This document shows, in pieces, positions 50,173 to 57,900 of a stretch of 64,000 nt of DNA. The position numbers were made by a program, and so were the translations under genes. Source of the stretch: Viridibacillus arenosi (GTDB lineage: Bacteria; Bacillota; Bacilli; Bacillales_A; Planococcaceae); contig NZ_MSPW01000011.1 in the NCBI RefSeq assembly GCF_001955655.1, forward strand, positions 62,001 to 126,000, given 5' to 3'. Within the stretch, counting starts at the first letter, position 1; every line of letters starts with the position of its first letter. Under the pieces are notes generated by a model that was not told the origin of the DNA, made no database searches, and was given only the letters and a program-made list of their open reading frames with translations.

Positions 50173-51063
50173 TTGAAACTATTAACTTTCAAAAAAAATA
50201 ATGATACTAAGCTAGGCGTTTCTCACGAAAAAGGGATTATTGATGTTAATGAGGCATCCCAAAAGTTAGGGCATGGTACTCAATTCGATTTGTTTACGGT
50301 TATTTCAGATGAGCAAAGTTATGAGGAGTTAAAAAAGGTTGTGAGTGAAGCTATTCATCAGGCAGATAATACATTTTATGTGGATGAAACAGATATGCAT
50401 TATGGTCCATGTGTGCCTCATAATATCGAAAAGATTATTTGCGTGGGATTGAACTACCGTAAGCATGCGGAAGAAACGAATGCACCAATTCCAGAGTATC
50501 CGATCTTATTTAATAAATTTGGTAATACAATAGCGGCGCATAATCAAGAAATTATACTTCCAAAAGTATCTAATGAAGTCGACTACGAGGCGGAGTTAGT
50601 CATTGTTATGGGTAAAAAGGCAAAGGATGTAGAGATAGATAATGCACTTGATTATGTGTTTGGTTATTGTAACGTAAATGATTTATCAGCCCGAGATTTA
50701 CAAATGAGAACAGCACAGTGGCTTTTAGGGAAAACGTGTGATGACTTTAGCCCGTTAGGACCATATTTAGTAACATCAGATGAGATTGAAGATCCTAATA
50801 ATTTAGCTATTAAAACTTATGTTAATGGAGAATTGAAACAAAATTCACATACGTCTGATATGATATTCAACTGCAAGGAAATCATTAGTTACATTTCAAA
50901 GCATTTCACACTAAAACCTGGAGATATTATACTGACTGGTACCCCTGAGGGAGTTGTATTAGGATTGCCAGAAAATGAACGTGTGTGGATTCAAGAAAAT
51001 GACGTGGTAGAAGTGGAAATAGAGGGGCTTGGTAAACTGAGAAATATTTTCCAAACAAATTAG
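50173..51063 (+). CDS. fumarylacetoacetate hydrolase-family protein
   Basis: The 296-residue protein starts at TTG 50173 after GGAGGGAA. It has the FAH core: ICVGLNYRKHAEETNAPIPE, PILFNKFGNTIAAHNQEIIL, then the metal-binding DYEAELVIVMG (Asp137, Glu139, Glu141 approx.), FGYCNVNDLSARDLQMRTAQ and LKPGDIILTGTPEGVVLG. Members hydrolyse C-C bonds in beta-diketo acids, for example 2,4-diketo-3-deoxy-L-rhamnonate to pyruvate and lactate. Between an SDR and a KdgT transporter, a diketo-deoxy sugar acid is the likely substrate. Confidence 0.88.
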   Translation: MKLLTFKKNNDTKLGVSHEKGIIDVNEASQKLGHGTQFDLFTVISDEQSYEELKKVVSEAIHQADNTFYVDETDMHYGPCVPHNIEKIICVGLNYRKHAEETNAPIPEYPILFNKFGNTIAAHNQEIILPKVSNEVDYEAELVIVMGKKAKDVEIDNALDYVFGYCNVNDLSARDLQMRTAQWLLGKTCDDFSPLGPYLVTSDEIEDPNNLAIKTYVNGELKQNSHTSDMIFNCKEIISYISKHFTLKPGDIILTGTPEGVVLGLPENERVWIQENDVVEVEIEGLGKLRNIFQTN

Positions 51064-51074
51064 GGGGAATCCAG

Positions 51075-52073
51075 ATGCAAATTAAAAAGACGATTGAGAA
51101 AGTACCTGGTGGTATGATGATTATTCCGTTGTTTTTAGGTGCAATTATTAACACACTTTTTCCTGCTACAGCAACTACTTTAGGGTCGTTTACAGGAGCT
51201 TTATTAACTGGGGCTTTACCAATCTTAGCTGTGTTTTATTTTTGTGTCGGTACTCAAATTAGTTTTGTGGGTTCACCAGTTGTTGTAAAGAAAGGAGTCA
51301 CATTTTTAGTAGTAAAGATAGGGACTGCTGCTTTAGTAGGGCTTATTGCAGTGAACATAATGCCTTCTGAGTATATAACAGGTGGATTTTTTGCAGGATT
51401 ATCTGTATTAGCAATTGTAGCTTCGATGAATGAAACAAATGTTGGACTATATATGGCGCTAATGTCTCAATATGGAACAGAGGAAGAAGTTGGTGCAGGT
51501 TCTATCATGATGCTTGAATCTGGTCCGTTTTTAACAATGGTTACATTTGGAGTAGCGGGGATTGCAAGCTTCCCATGGGAATTCTTAGTAGGGACGATAT
51601 TACCACTAGTTATTGGTGTAACGATTGGTAGTTTAGATAAGGAAATGAAAGCGTTTTTCAAACCAGCAGTGCCAATTTTAATTCCATTTTTTGCGTTTGC
51701 TTTAGGTGCAGGGATGAATATCGTAAATGCAGTTAGAGCAGGTTTATTAGGCATTCTTTTAGGTTTGATGGTAATAATAATTACAGGCTTCACATTATTC
51801 CTTGCTGATAAGTATATTTTAAAAGGTTCAGGTATTGCTGGGTTAGCGGCGGCCTCCTCGGCTGGTGCAGTTGTGACAGTACCTGTAGCAGTAGCTGCTG
51901 CAAATAGTAAATACGAGATAATGGCAGCAGATGCTACAGCTTTGTGTGCTGCTTCAGTAATCATTACAGCTATTTTAACTCCAATAATTGTAGCTTGGTA
52001 TCATAAACGATTAGAAAAGAAAAAGCTAGCCGAAAATCCACAACTTGCAGTTTCAGAGTTAACTATAAAATGA
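51075..52073 (+). CDS. 2-keto-3-deoxygluconate permease (KdgT family)
   Basis: The 332-residue membrane protein has about ten helices and the KdgT family features: KKTIEKVPGGMMIIPLFLGA at the N-terminus, GTQISFVGSPVVVKKG, NETNVGLYMALMSQYG and LAAASSAGAVVTVPVAVAAA near residue 260. KdgT imports 2-keto-3-deoxygluconate or related deoxy-keto acids with protons. It is the last gene of the operon, 12 bases after the hydrolase gene. No kinase or aldolase for KDG is present nearby. Confidence 0.88.
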   Translation: MQIKKTIEKVPGGMMIIPLFLGAIINTLFPATATTLGSFTGALLTGALPILAVFYFCVGTQISFVGSPVVVKKGVTFLVVKIGTAALVGLIAVNIMPSEYITGGFFAGLSVLAIVASMNETNVGLYMALMSQYGTEEEVGAGSIMMLESGPFLTMVTFGVAGIASFPWEFLVGTILPLVIGVTIGSLDKEMKAFFKPAVPILIPFFAFALGAGMNIVNAVRAGLLGILLGLMVIIITGFTLFLADKYILKGSGIAGLAAASSAGAVVTVPVAVAAANSKYEIMAADATALCAASVIITAILTPIIVAWYHKRLEKKKLAENPQLAVSELTIK

Positions 52074-52165
52074 GATAGAAATAATGAATGAATAGAAGTA
52101 AAAGAGTATAGGGCTTAGAACTACCATCACTTAAAAAATGGGAACAATAACAACAATATAAAAGT

Positions 52166-52199
52166 CAGTTATCGGTATTATACCAATAACTGGCCTTTT
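52166..52199 (+). terminator. terminator of the SDR-FAH-KdgT operon
   Basis: CAGTTATCGGTA-ttat-TACCAATAACTG (one mismatch) followed by GCCTTTTAG. Confidence 0.7.
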
Positions 52200-52563
52200 A
52201 GTTTGAATTCGGATTTTAATAAAAATCAACTTATTGTTCTTTAGATTAAAATTTGAAAAAATTAATCAACATGCTTTTAAAGTGAACGAATAGAACCAGC
52301 ATGAAAATTATTTTATACTTCCCGGAGTTATATTTGGTGCTAAATATATAACAATATCTTGCTATTAGAAGTACTTTACGAAAAGCAATTGTGTATTAGG
52401 GATAAGGGGGGAAGTTGATAGCATCAAGATTCTCATTGCAAAAATTTATGTCATAATTAAACTGAATACATATAGATTAAAGGCTTAACAGTACAATTTA
52501 GGCTATAATAGGGTATGAGAGGAATCCAACTCAATTCCTTTCAAGTAAAGGAGCTGACTTAAA
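52200..52563. other. intergenic region without recognisable content
   Basis: AT-rich. A short stop-ended reading with LLEVLYEKQLCIRDKGGS near 52360-52420 may be chance. A TATAAT at about 52505 could belong to the promoter of the next gene. Confidence 0.3.
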
Positions 52564-53145
52564 TTGTTAAAACAACAAATTGAAAATTATATTGAAAATC
52601 ATATAAGTGAAAACAAAATTGAATTGTTTGATATTGAAAAGGAATTCGCAGAAAAACATCAATTACTTCCTAATGGTGTAGCTGTTGCTGAAAAAGCATT
52701 TCACATAGATGCTCTTGAACGCTGTAATAAAGAGACGGAAGAATTGATTTCTGCTGAAACTCCTACTTTCTTGCAGAAACCAATTTCGTATTTGAAAGAA
52801 CAAGCAAATGAATTTGTTTATGTAGAATCTAGTAATTTTGAGTTAATCCGTATGGACGCTGTAGCGCTAGAATTCGATGATGTTTTCGAAACATACACAG
52901 CCTTATTTGGTTTAAAATTACAAAAGAAATTCGGCGAAGCTATAAAAACTTATTTGAATACACATTTGCAAGGAGATAATGCGAAATACAGTGTCATGTT
53001 TTCTGCTGAAGATGGTTTGTGGGATGTAAATGTGCCATTAGACTATCTAGAGGGTTTTAGTGAAGCAAAATCATTTGAAGAAATCTATAATATGATTTAT
53101 CGCTTCTTCTTCAAATTAGTTGAAGAGATTGAGGAAGCACAGTGA
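52564..53145 (+). CDS. uncharacterised protein (193 aa)
   Basis: The soluble protein starts at TTG 52564 after AAAGGAGC and reads KQQIENYIENHISENKIELF, then EKEFAEKHQLLPNGVAVAEK, and ends with an acidic FFFKLVEEIEEAQ. It is mostly helical with a central strand region (EFVYVESSNFELIRMDAVAL). Homologues in Bacillales are sometimes labelled branched-chain aminotransferase, but no aminotransferase motif is visible. It is followed after 14 bases by the RNA methyltransferase gene, so they are probably cotranscribed. Confidence 0.6.
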   Translation: MLKQQIENYIENHISENKIELFDIEKEFAEKHQLLPNGVAVAEKAFHIDALERCNKETEELISAETPTFLQKPISYLKEQANEFVYVESSNFELIRMDAVALEFDDVFETYTALFGLKLQKKFGEAIKTYLNTHLQGDNAKYSVMFSAEDGLWDVNVPLDYLEGFSEAKSFEEIYNMIYRFFFKLVEEIEEAQ

Positions 53146-53159
53146 AGGATGGGGAATGA

Positions 53160-54101
53160 TTGAGTAACAGAGAATTTATTTACACATATTCAGGACATCG
53201 AGATGAGTATGATTTGTGTCGTATGGAGATGCGATCATTTTTTGGATTCGACGTCCTTTCAAATGTGTTGAAAAGTACGATAGAAATAGATCCGAGTAGA
53301 AGTCCATTTATGAAAGAGCGCCTTGAAGTAATATATGAAGGTGAAAGCTTCGAACAAATAGCCGACTTAGTTGAACAACTTGATTTAGATCATGCAACAT
53401 TTAAAGTTGTTTGTTTGAATGACTCTGAGCTTGGTTCTATGAAAAAGGTAGGCCACTCAAAACGACGAGAAATCGAACGTAATATAGGTTTACGTATTAA
53501 AGGTGAACCTGATCTAGAGCAACCTGAAACTGTATTTGGTGTCGTTATGATAGATAACAAATGGTATTTTGGTAAATTAGAAGTCAGTGAACCTATTTGG
53601 CTTCACCACCAGCAAAAACCGCATATGTACTCAACAGCCCTAAATACACGTGTTGCAAGAGCCGTTGCAAATATCGCAGTTCCGCATCCTAACGGGGTTC
53701 GTGCAATCGATCCTTGTTGCGGTATTGGGACAGTTTTAGTTGAAGCATTATCGATGGGAATTGATATCGTAGGACGAGATATTAATCGACGTGTAGTGCT
53801 AGGCTCAAGAAAGAATATTGCCCATTTCGGTCTAGAAGGCAATGTAACTACTGGACCAATTTCAGAGATTGAAGACAATTATGATGTTGCAATCATTGAT
53901 ATGCCATACAATTTATTCACACATATTACTGTTGAAGAACAGCTTGATATCGTGAAGCAGGCTCGCCGATTCACCAAAAAAGTTGTAATAGTAACGATTG
54001 ATACAATGGACCATATGGTTGAAGAAGCTGGTTTTGAAATTATCGATCGCTGTGAAGCAAGAAAAGGAACTTTTTCTAGACAAGTATTGGTTTGTAAATA
54101 A
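53160..54101 (+). CDS. putative RNA methyltransferase (UPF0020/Trm11-like)
   Basis: The 313-residue protein has an N-terminal domain of about 170 residues (tyrosine-rich start REFIYTYSGHRDEYDLCRME) and a C-terminal SAM domain of the UPF0020/TrmG10 type: motif I VRAIDPCCGIGTVLVEALSM, GIDIVGRDINRRVVLGSRKN, and the catalytic-type motif IV DMPYN in VAIIDMPYNLFTH (D/N/S-PPY-like, with M in place of the first P). Relatives methylate N2 of guanosine in tRNA or rRNA. The start is TTG 53160 after GGATGGGG. Confidence 0.8.
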   Translation: MSNREFIYTYSGHRDEYDLCRMEMRSFFGFDVLSNVLKSTIEIDPSRSPFMKERLEVIYEGESFEQIADLVEQLDLDHATFKVVCLNDSELGSMKKVGHSKRREIERNIGLRIKGEPDLEQPETVFGVVMIDNKWYFGKLEVSEPIWLHHQQKPHMYSTALNTRVARAVANIAVPHPNGVRAIDPCCGIGTVLVEALSMGIDIVGRDINRRVVLGSRKNIAHFGLEGNVTTGPISEIEDNYDVAIIDMPYNLFTHITVEEQLDIVKQARRFTKKVVIVTIDTMDHMVEEAGFEIIDRCEARKGTFSRQVLVCK

Positions 54102-54111
54102 TATAATATAG

Positions 54112-54163
54112 GCCCCTTATGCTATAAGGAACATTTTGTTCTTCTAGCATAAGGGGCTTTCTA
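54112..54163 (+). terminator. terminator of the methyltransferase transcript
   Basis: GCCCCTTATGCTA...GAAC-atttt-GTTC...TAGCATAAGGGGC forms a long two-part stem followed by TTTCTATTT. Confidence 0.85.
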
Positions 54164-54317
54164 TTTAATGATAAAAACTACAACTTCTTTGCCTCATGTA
54201 CATCAATTTATCAAAATAATTAAAGTAGTGAAAATATAAATCTGTTCATATATATATGGGCGGTGTTATATTTGTTAAAATTGTAAATTTAATTATTTGA
54301 AAGTGAAGTGCTTATAA

Positions 54318-55490
54318 TTGAGATTCTTCCAACATTTTCATCCATTAGTATGGATCATTTTAGGCGGTACAGTATTTACACGTATCGCAAGTTTTATGGC
54401 AATGCCCTTTTTGGCGCTTTATCTACATAAAGATTTAGGGGTAGGGCCTTTACTTATCGGTATAACGATAGGAATTGCCCCATTACTATCTACTATAGGG
54501 GGCTTTATCGGTGGTTATCTGACTGACCGATTTGGTAGAAAACGAATTCTGTTAATCACTGTTTTTGTATGGAGTACGGTGTTTATAGGATTCGCTACGA
54601 CAAATATAGTTGCTATGTTCATAGTCTTAAATGCTATTAATGGTTTATGTCGTTCATTTTTTGAGCCGGCTACACAAGCATTAATGATTGATTTTACACC
54701 ACAAGAAAAAAGAAAACGTCTCTTTTCATTACGCTATACAGCAATTAATATAGCTGCTGTTATAGGTCCTGTTGTTGGAGTCTATATTGCCAGCCTGTCA
54801 AGTCCAAGTGTACCTTTTTTGTTTACAGGCGCTATGTACTGCGTATATGGAATCTTTTTGATGCTTGTATTGAATCGATATGAAATGAAACAGCAAAAAC
54901 TAGCAACACAAATTCAAATACATCATATGTTTCGCATTATCTTATCGAATCGAAAAATGCAGCTGTTTGTTGCAGGTGCGATATTGATTAACTTTGGGTA
55001 TTCTCAGTTCGATTCCACATTACCTCAATTGGTCGAATTGACTGTTGAAGAGGGAGTAAAACTTTACTCATTATTAATAGCACTTAATGCTGCAGTTGTT
55101 TTAATATTGCAGTTACCGATTAGTATCTATTCTGAACGTTATTCAACGAAATTCACACTTTTATTGGGTATTGGATTCTTTGTAGCGGGATTAGCTTTAT
55201 TTGGCGTGGCAAATAGTAGTCTCATATTTGTTATTGGGATGGTACTGTTTACTATTGGTGAGATCTTTGTTTTCCCAACAATGAATGTCCTAATTGATGA
55301 AATTGCCCCCGAAACACAAAAAGCAAGCTTTTTAGGGGCAGCCCAATTCAAGAACTTAGGAAGTTTCATTGGACCAGTTATAGGTGGATGGCTGCTAGTG
55401 CATTTTCAAGATCAACTCTTTTTTTTGGTAGCTTTGATTGTACTATCTAGTGCAGCATTTTATAAGACGGCGATGAATTTGAAACAATAA
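54318..55490 (+). CDS. MFS transporter
   Basis: The 390-residue protein has twelve helices with motif A GGYLTDRFGRKRILLITVFV between helices 2 and 3, CRSFFEPATQALMIDFTPQE in helix 4 and the following loop, and a helix 5 with AAVIGPVVGVYIA (motif C-like, GPxxG). It belongs to the drug/proton antiporter-like MFS proteins. The start is TTG 54318; the ribosome site is weak (GAAGTG). No regulator is adjacent. Substrate unknown. Confidence 0.87.
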   Translation: MRFFQHFHPLVWIILGGTVFTRIASFMAMPFLALYLHKDLGVGPLLIGITIGIAPLLSTIGGFIGGYLTDRFGRKRILLITVFVWSTVFIGFATTNIVAMFIVLNAINGLCRSFFEPATQALMIDFTPQEKRKRLFSLRYTAINIAAVIGPVVGVYIASLSSPSVPFLFTGAMYCVYGIFLMLVLNRYEMKQQKLATQIQIHHMFRIILSNRKMQLFVAGAILINFGYSQFDSTLPQLVELTVEEGVKLYSLLIALNAAVVLILQLPISIYSERYSTKFTLLLGIGFFVAGLALFGVANSSLIFVIGMVLFTIGEIFVFPTMNVLIDEIAPETQKASFLGAAQFKNLGSFIGPVIGGWLLVHFQDQLFFLVALIVLSSAAFYKTAMNLKQ

Positions 55491-55512
55491 AGTTAACTTG
55501 AATATGTAAAAT

Positions 55513-55558
55513 ACCCCGGTTAAAGGACAGTATAATAAGGTCCTCTAACTGGGTTTTC
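55513..55558 (+). terminator. terminator of the MFS gene
   Basis: ACCCCGGTTAaAGGAC and GTCCTctAACTGGGT followed by TTTTC. Confidence 0.8.
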
Positions 55559-55653
55559 TTTTGCCGGTTCAATAATGAAATTAGTTTGCCAAAGACAACG
55601 CTTTTCTCTTGATTGTTCTTCAATAAAAAGGTAAATTTAATTGTGCTATTATA

Positions 55654-55683
55654 GAACTGTTCGTAATGGAACTGTTTGAAATG
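55654..55683 (+). promoter_or_regulatory. tandem repeat, candidate MarR operator
   Basis: GAACTGTTCGTAATG is directly followed by GAACTGTTTGAAATG (13 of 15 positions identical). The core GAAC-T-GTTC is itself an inverted repeat. It lies just before the MarR gene and next to a TATTAT -10-like box, so it is a plausible self-binding site. Confidence 0.55.
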
Positions 55684-55699
55684 AAAGGAGTGGGGGATT

Positions 55700-56170
55700 T
55701 TGAGTCTTGAAAAAGACGGTGGTATAAGGTCTGAAAAGTTATTACATTCGTTTTGGCATGTGAACCATTGTATTAGGAGAATAGTGCAAAGAACCGCATT
55801 AGAAAATGATCTTACGATTCCTCAATATGCTCTATTAATAACGCTCGCACCATTTGAAGAGATGACTCAAAAACAGTTAGGGAAAGCAACTTTTTTTCCG
55901 AAAAGTACATTAAGTCAAGCTGTTGAGGGACTTGTGCAGGCTGAATTGATTCAGAGAAATCCTGTAGAAGATAATAGACGTGAAATGCTGTTGACCCTTA
56001 GTGATAAAGGTCAATTGCTTTATAACAAGATACAAAGCCAAGAGAGTAGTATACTCCAAGCTTTTGAGTCAGCGACTAATTCACTTAGTGAAAAACAATA
56101 CGATGATCTTCTAACATCACAGCGCCAAATAATCACGTTATTAGAAGAGGCTATAGAAAGAGGAGAATGA
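55700..56170 (+). CDS. MarR-family transcriptional regulator
   Basis: The 156-residue protein has the MarR winged helix-turn-helix: TIPQYALLITLAPFEEMTQK, then FFPKSTLSQAVEGLVQAELI and the wing RNPVEDNRREMLLTLSDKG. It starts at TTG 55700 behind AAAGGAG/GGGGG. The two ABC exporter genes begin 5 bases after its stop, so it most likely represses its own operon and is released by the exporter's substrate. Confidence 0.88.
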   Translation: MSLEKDGGIRSEKLLHSFWHVNHCIRRIVQRTALENDLTIPQYALLITLAPFEEMTQKQLGKATFFPKSTLSQAVEGLVQAELIQRNPVEDNRREMLLTLSDKGQLLYNKIQSQESSILQAFESATNSLSEKQYDDLLTSQRQIITLLEEAIERGE

Positions 56171-56175
56171 TTTAA

Positions 56176-57900
56176 GTGCTTAAACTACTCAAAAACCTAA
56201 CAGTTTATAAGTGGATTGTTCTAGCGGTGGTTGGACTTGTATTCGTTCAATCCATGGCTGATTTGTATTTACCTACTCTAATGTCAGATATTATTGATAA
56301 GGGAGTAGTAGTAGGTGATAAGAATTATATTTTGAAAATCGGTGGATTAATGCTTTTAGTGGCTGCACTTGGAGTGGGTGCATCGATTGTTGCAAGTTAT
56401 TACTCATCAAAAGCTGCAATGGGTTTTGGTCGTGATGTCCGACGAAAAGTGTTTAATCATGTTGAAGAATTTTCACTGCAAGATTTTGATGAAGTTGGAA
56501 CAGCATCACTGATTACACGAACAACAAATGATATAACTCAAGTACAGCAAGTAGTGATCATGTTACTAAGAATGGTTGTAAGTGCACCGATTATGTTTGT
56601 TGGTGGATTAATAATGGCTTTATCAAAGGATGCAAAATTATCGCTTATTATCGTAGCAACAATCCCTGTACTAATGGGAGCAGTTATTCTCATTATGACA
56701 AAAGGAATACCGCTATTTAAATTAGTGCAAACACGTTTAGATCGTTTGAATTTAGTTTTACGAGAAAATTTAACAGGTATACGCGTTATCCGTGCTTTTA
56801 ATCGTGAAAAGCAAGAAAAGGTTCGTTTGCAAAAGGCAAATATAGATTTAATGGATGTTTCTATCAAAGTCAATAAAGTAATGGCATTTTTAATGCCTGT
56901 TATGATGCTAGTAATGAATTTAACAGTTGTTGCTATCATTTGGTTTGGTGGAATTCGTATCGATAATGGTGGTATGCAGATCGGGGACTTGATGGCATTT
57001 ATTCAATACGTCATGCAAATCATGTTCGCCCTTGTTATGGCATCAATGATGTTTGTTATGATTCCGAGAGCTGCAGTGTCCGCTAAACGTATTAATGAAG
57101 TATTAGATAAGAAACCAACTATACTTAATGAAGGAGCCAAAGCAGTAGACCAAGAGCGAGGAACACTTGAATTTAATAACGTCTCTTTTACTTACCCAGG
57201 AGCAGAAGAACCTGTGTTATCTAATATTAGTTTCCGTGCTAAGTCAGGTGAAATTACTGCAATCATTGGGGGAACCGGTGCTGGGAAATCAACACTCGTG
57301 AATCTAATTCCACGTTTTTATGATGTTACTAGTGGAACGATTCGAGTAAATGGTGTAGATCTAAAAGAGACATCAACCGATGAGGTACGTTCTAAGATTG
57401 GTTATGTACCGCAAAAAGCACTTCTCTTTACAGGTACGATTGCTGAAAATATTCGCTTTGGTAAAGAAGATGCCACGCAAGAAGAGATTGAACATGCGGC
57501 GCGCATAGCCCAAGCAGAAGACTTTATAAGTAAAATGGAAAATGGTTATGAATCTGAAATTTCTCAAGGCGGTTCTAATGTATCGGGTGGTCAAAAACAA
57601 CGACTTTCAATAGCAAGAGCATTAGTCAGAAAACCGGATATTTATATATTCGATGATAGCTTTTCAGCACTTGATTACAAAACAGATGCAAGTCTACGAG
57701 CTGCATTAAAAGAAGAAACTAAGAATGCAACAATGCTACTCGTTGCTCAGCGCGTTAGTACCGTAGTTAATGCTGATCGAATCATCGTTTTAGATAAAGG
57801 CGAAATAGCTGGGATAGGTACACATAAAGAATTACTTGAAGAAAATGAAGTTTATCGTGAAATTGTTAAATCACAGCTCTCAGAGGAGGAAATCGCATGA
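56176..57900 (+). CDS. heterodimeric ABC exporter, subunit with degenerate ATP site residues
   Basis: The 574-residue half-transporter has six helices (residues 15-300) and an ATPase domain with Walker A GGTGAGKST (~365), signature NVSGGQKQRLS (~467), Walker B IYIFDDS (~490) and switch position VAQRVST (~523). The catalytic Glu after Walker B is Asp and the switch His is Gln, as in the inactive-site subunit of heterodimeric exporters such as BmrC/BmrD or YfiB/YfiC. GTG start 56176 after AGGAGA. The stop overlaps the next gene by 4 bases. It exports drugs or lipids together with the next protein. Confidence 0.88.
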   Translation: MLKLLKNLTVYKWIVLAVVGLVFVQSMADLYLPTLMSDIIDKGVVVGDKNYILKIGGLMLLVAALGVGASIVASYYSSKAAMGFGRDVRRKVFNHVEEFSLQDFDEVGTASLITRTTNDITQVQQVVIMLLRMVVSAPIMFVGGLIMALSKDAKLSLIIVATIPVLMGAVILIMTKGIPLFKLVQTRLDRLNLVLRENLTGIRVIRAFNREKQEKVRLQKANIDLMDVSIKVNKVMAFLMPVMMLVMNLTVVAIIWFGGIRIDNGGMQIGDLMAFIQYVMQIMFALVMASMMFVMIPRAAVSAKRINEVLDKKPTILNEGAKAVDQERGTLEFNNVSFTYPGAEEPVLSNISFRAKSGEITAIIGGTGAGKSTLVNLIPRFYDVTSGTIRVNGVDLKETSTDEVRSKIGYVPQKALLFTGTIAENIRFGKEDATQEEIEHAARIAQAEDFISKMENGYESEISQGGSNVSGGQKQRLSIARALVRKPDIYIFDDSFSALDYKTDASLRAALKEETKNATMLLVAQRVSTVVNADRIIVLDKGEIAGIGTHKELLEENEVYREIVKSQLSEEEIA

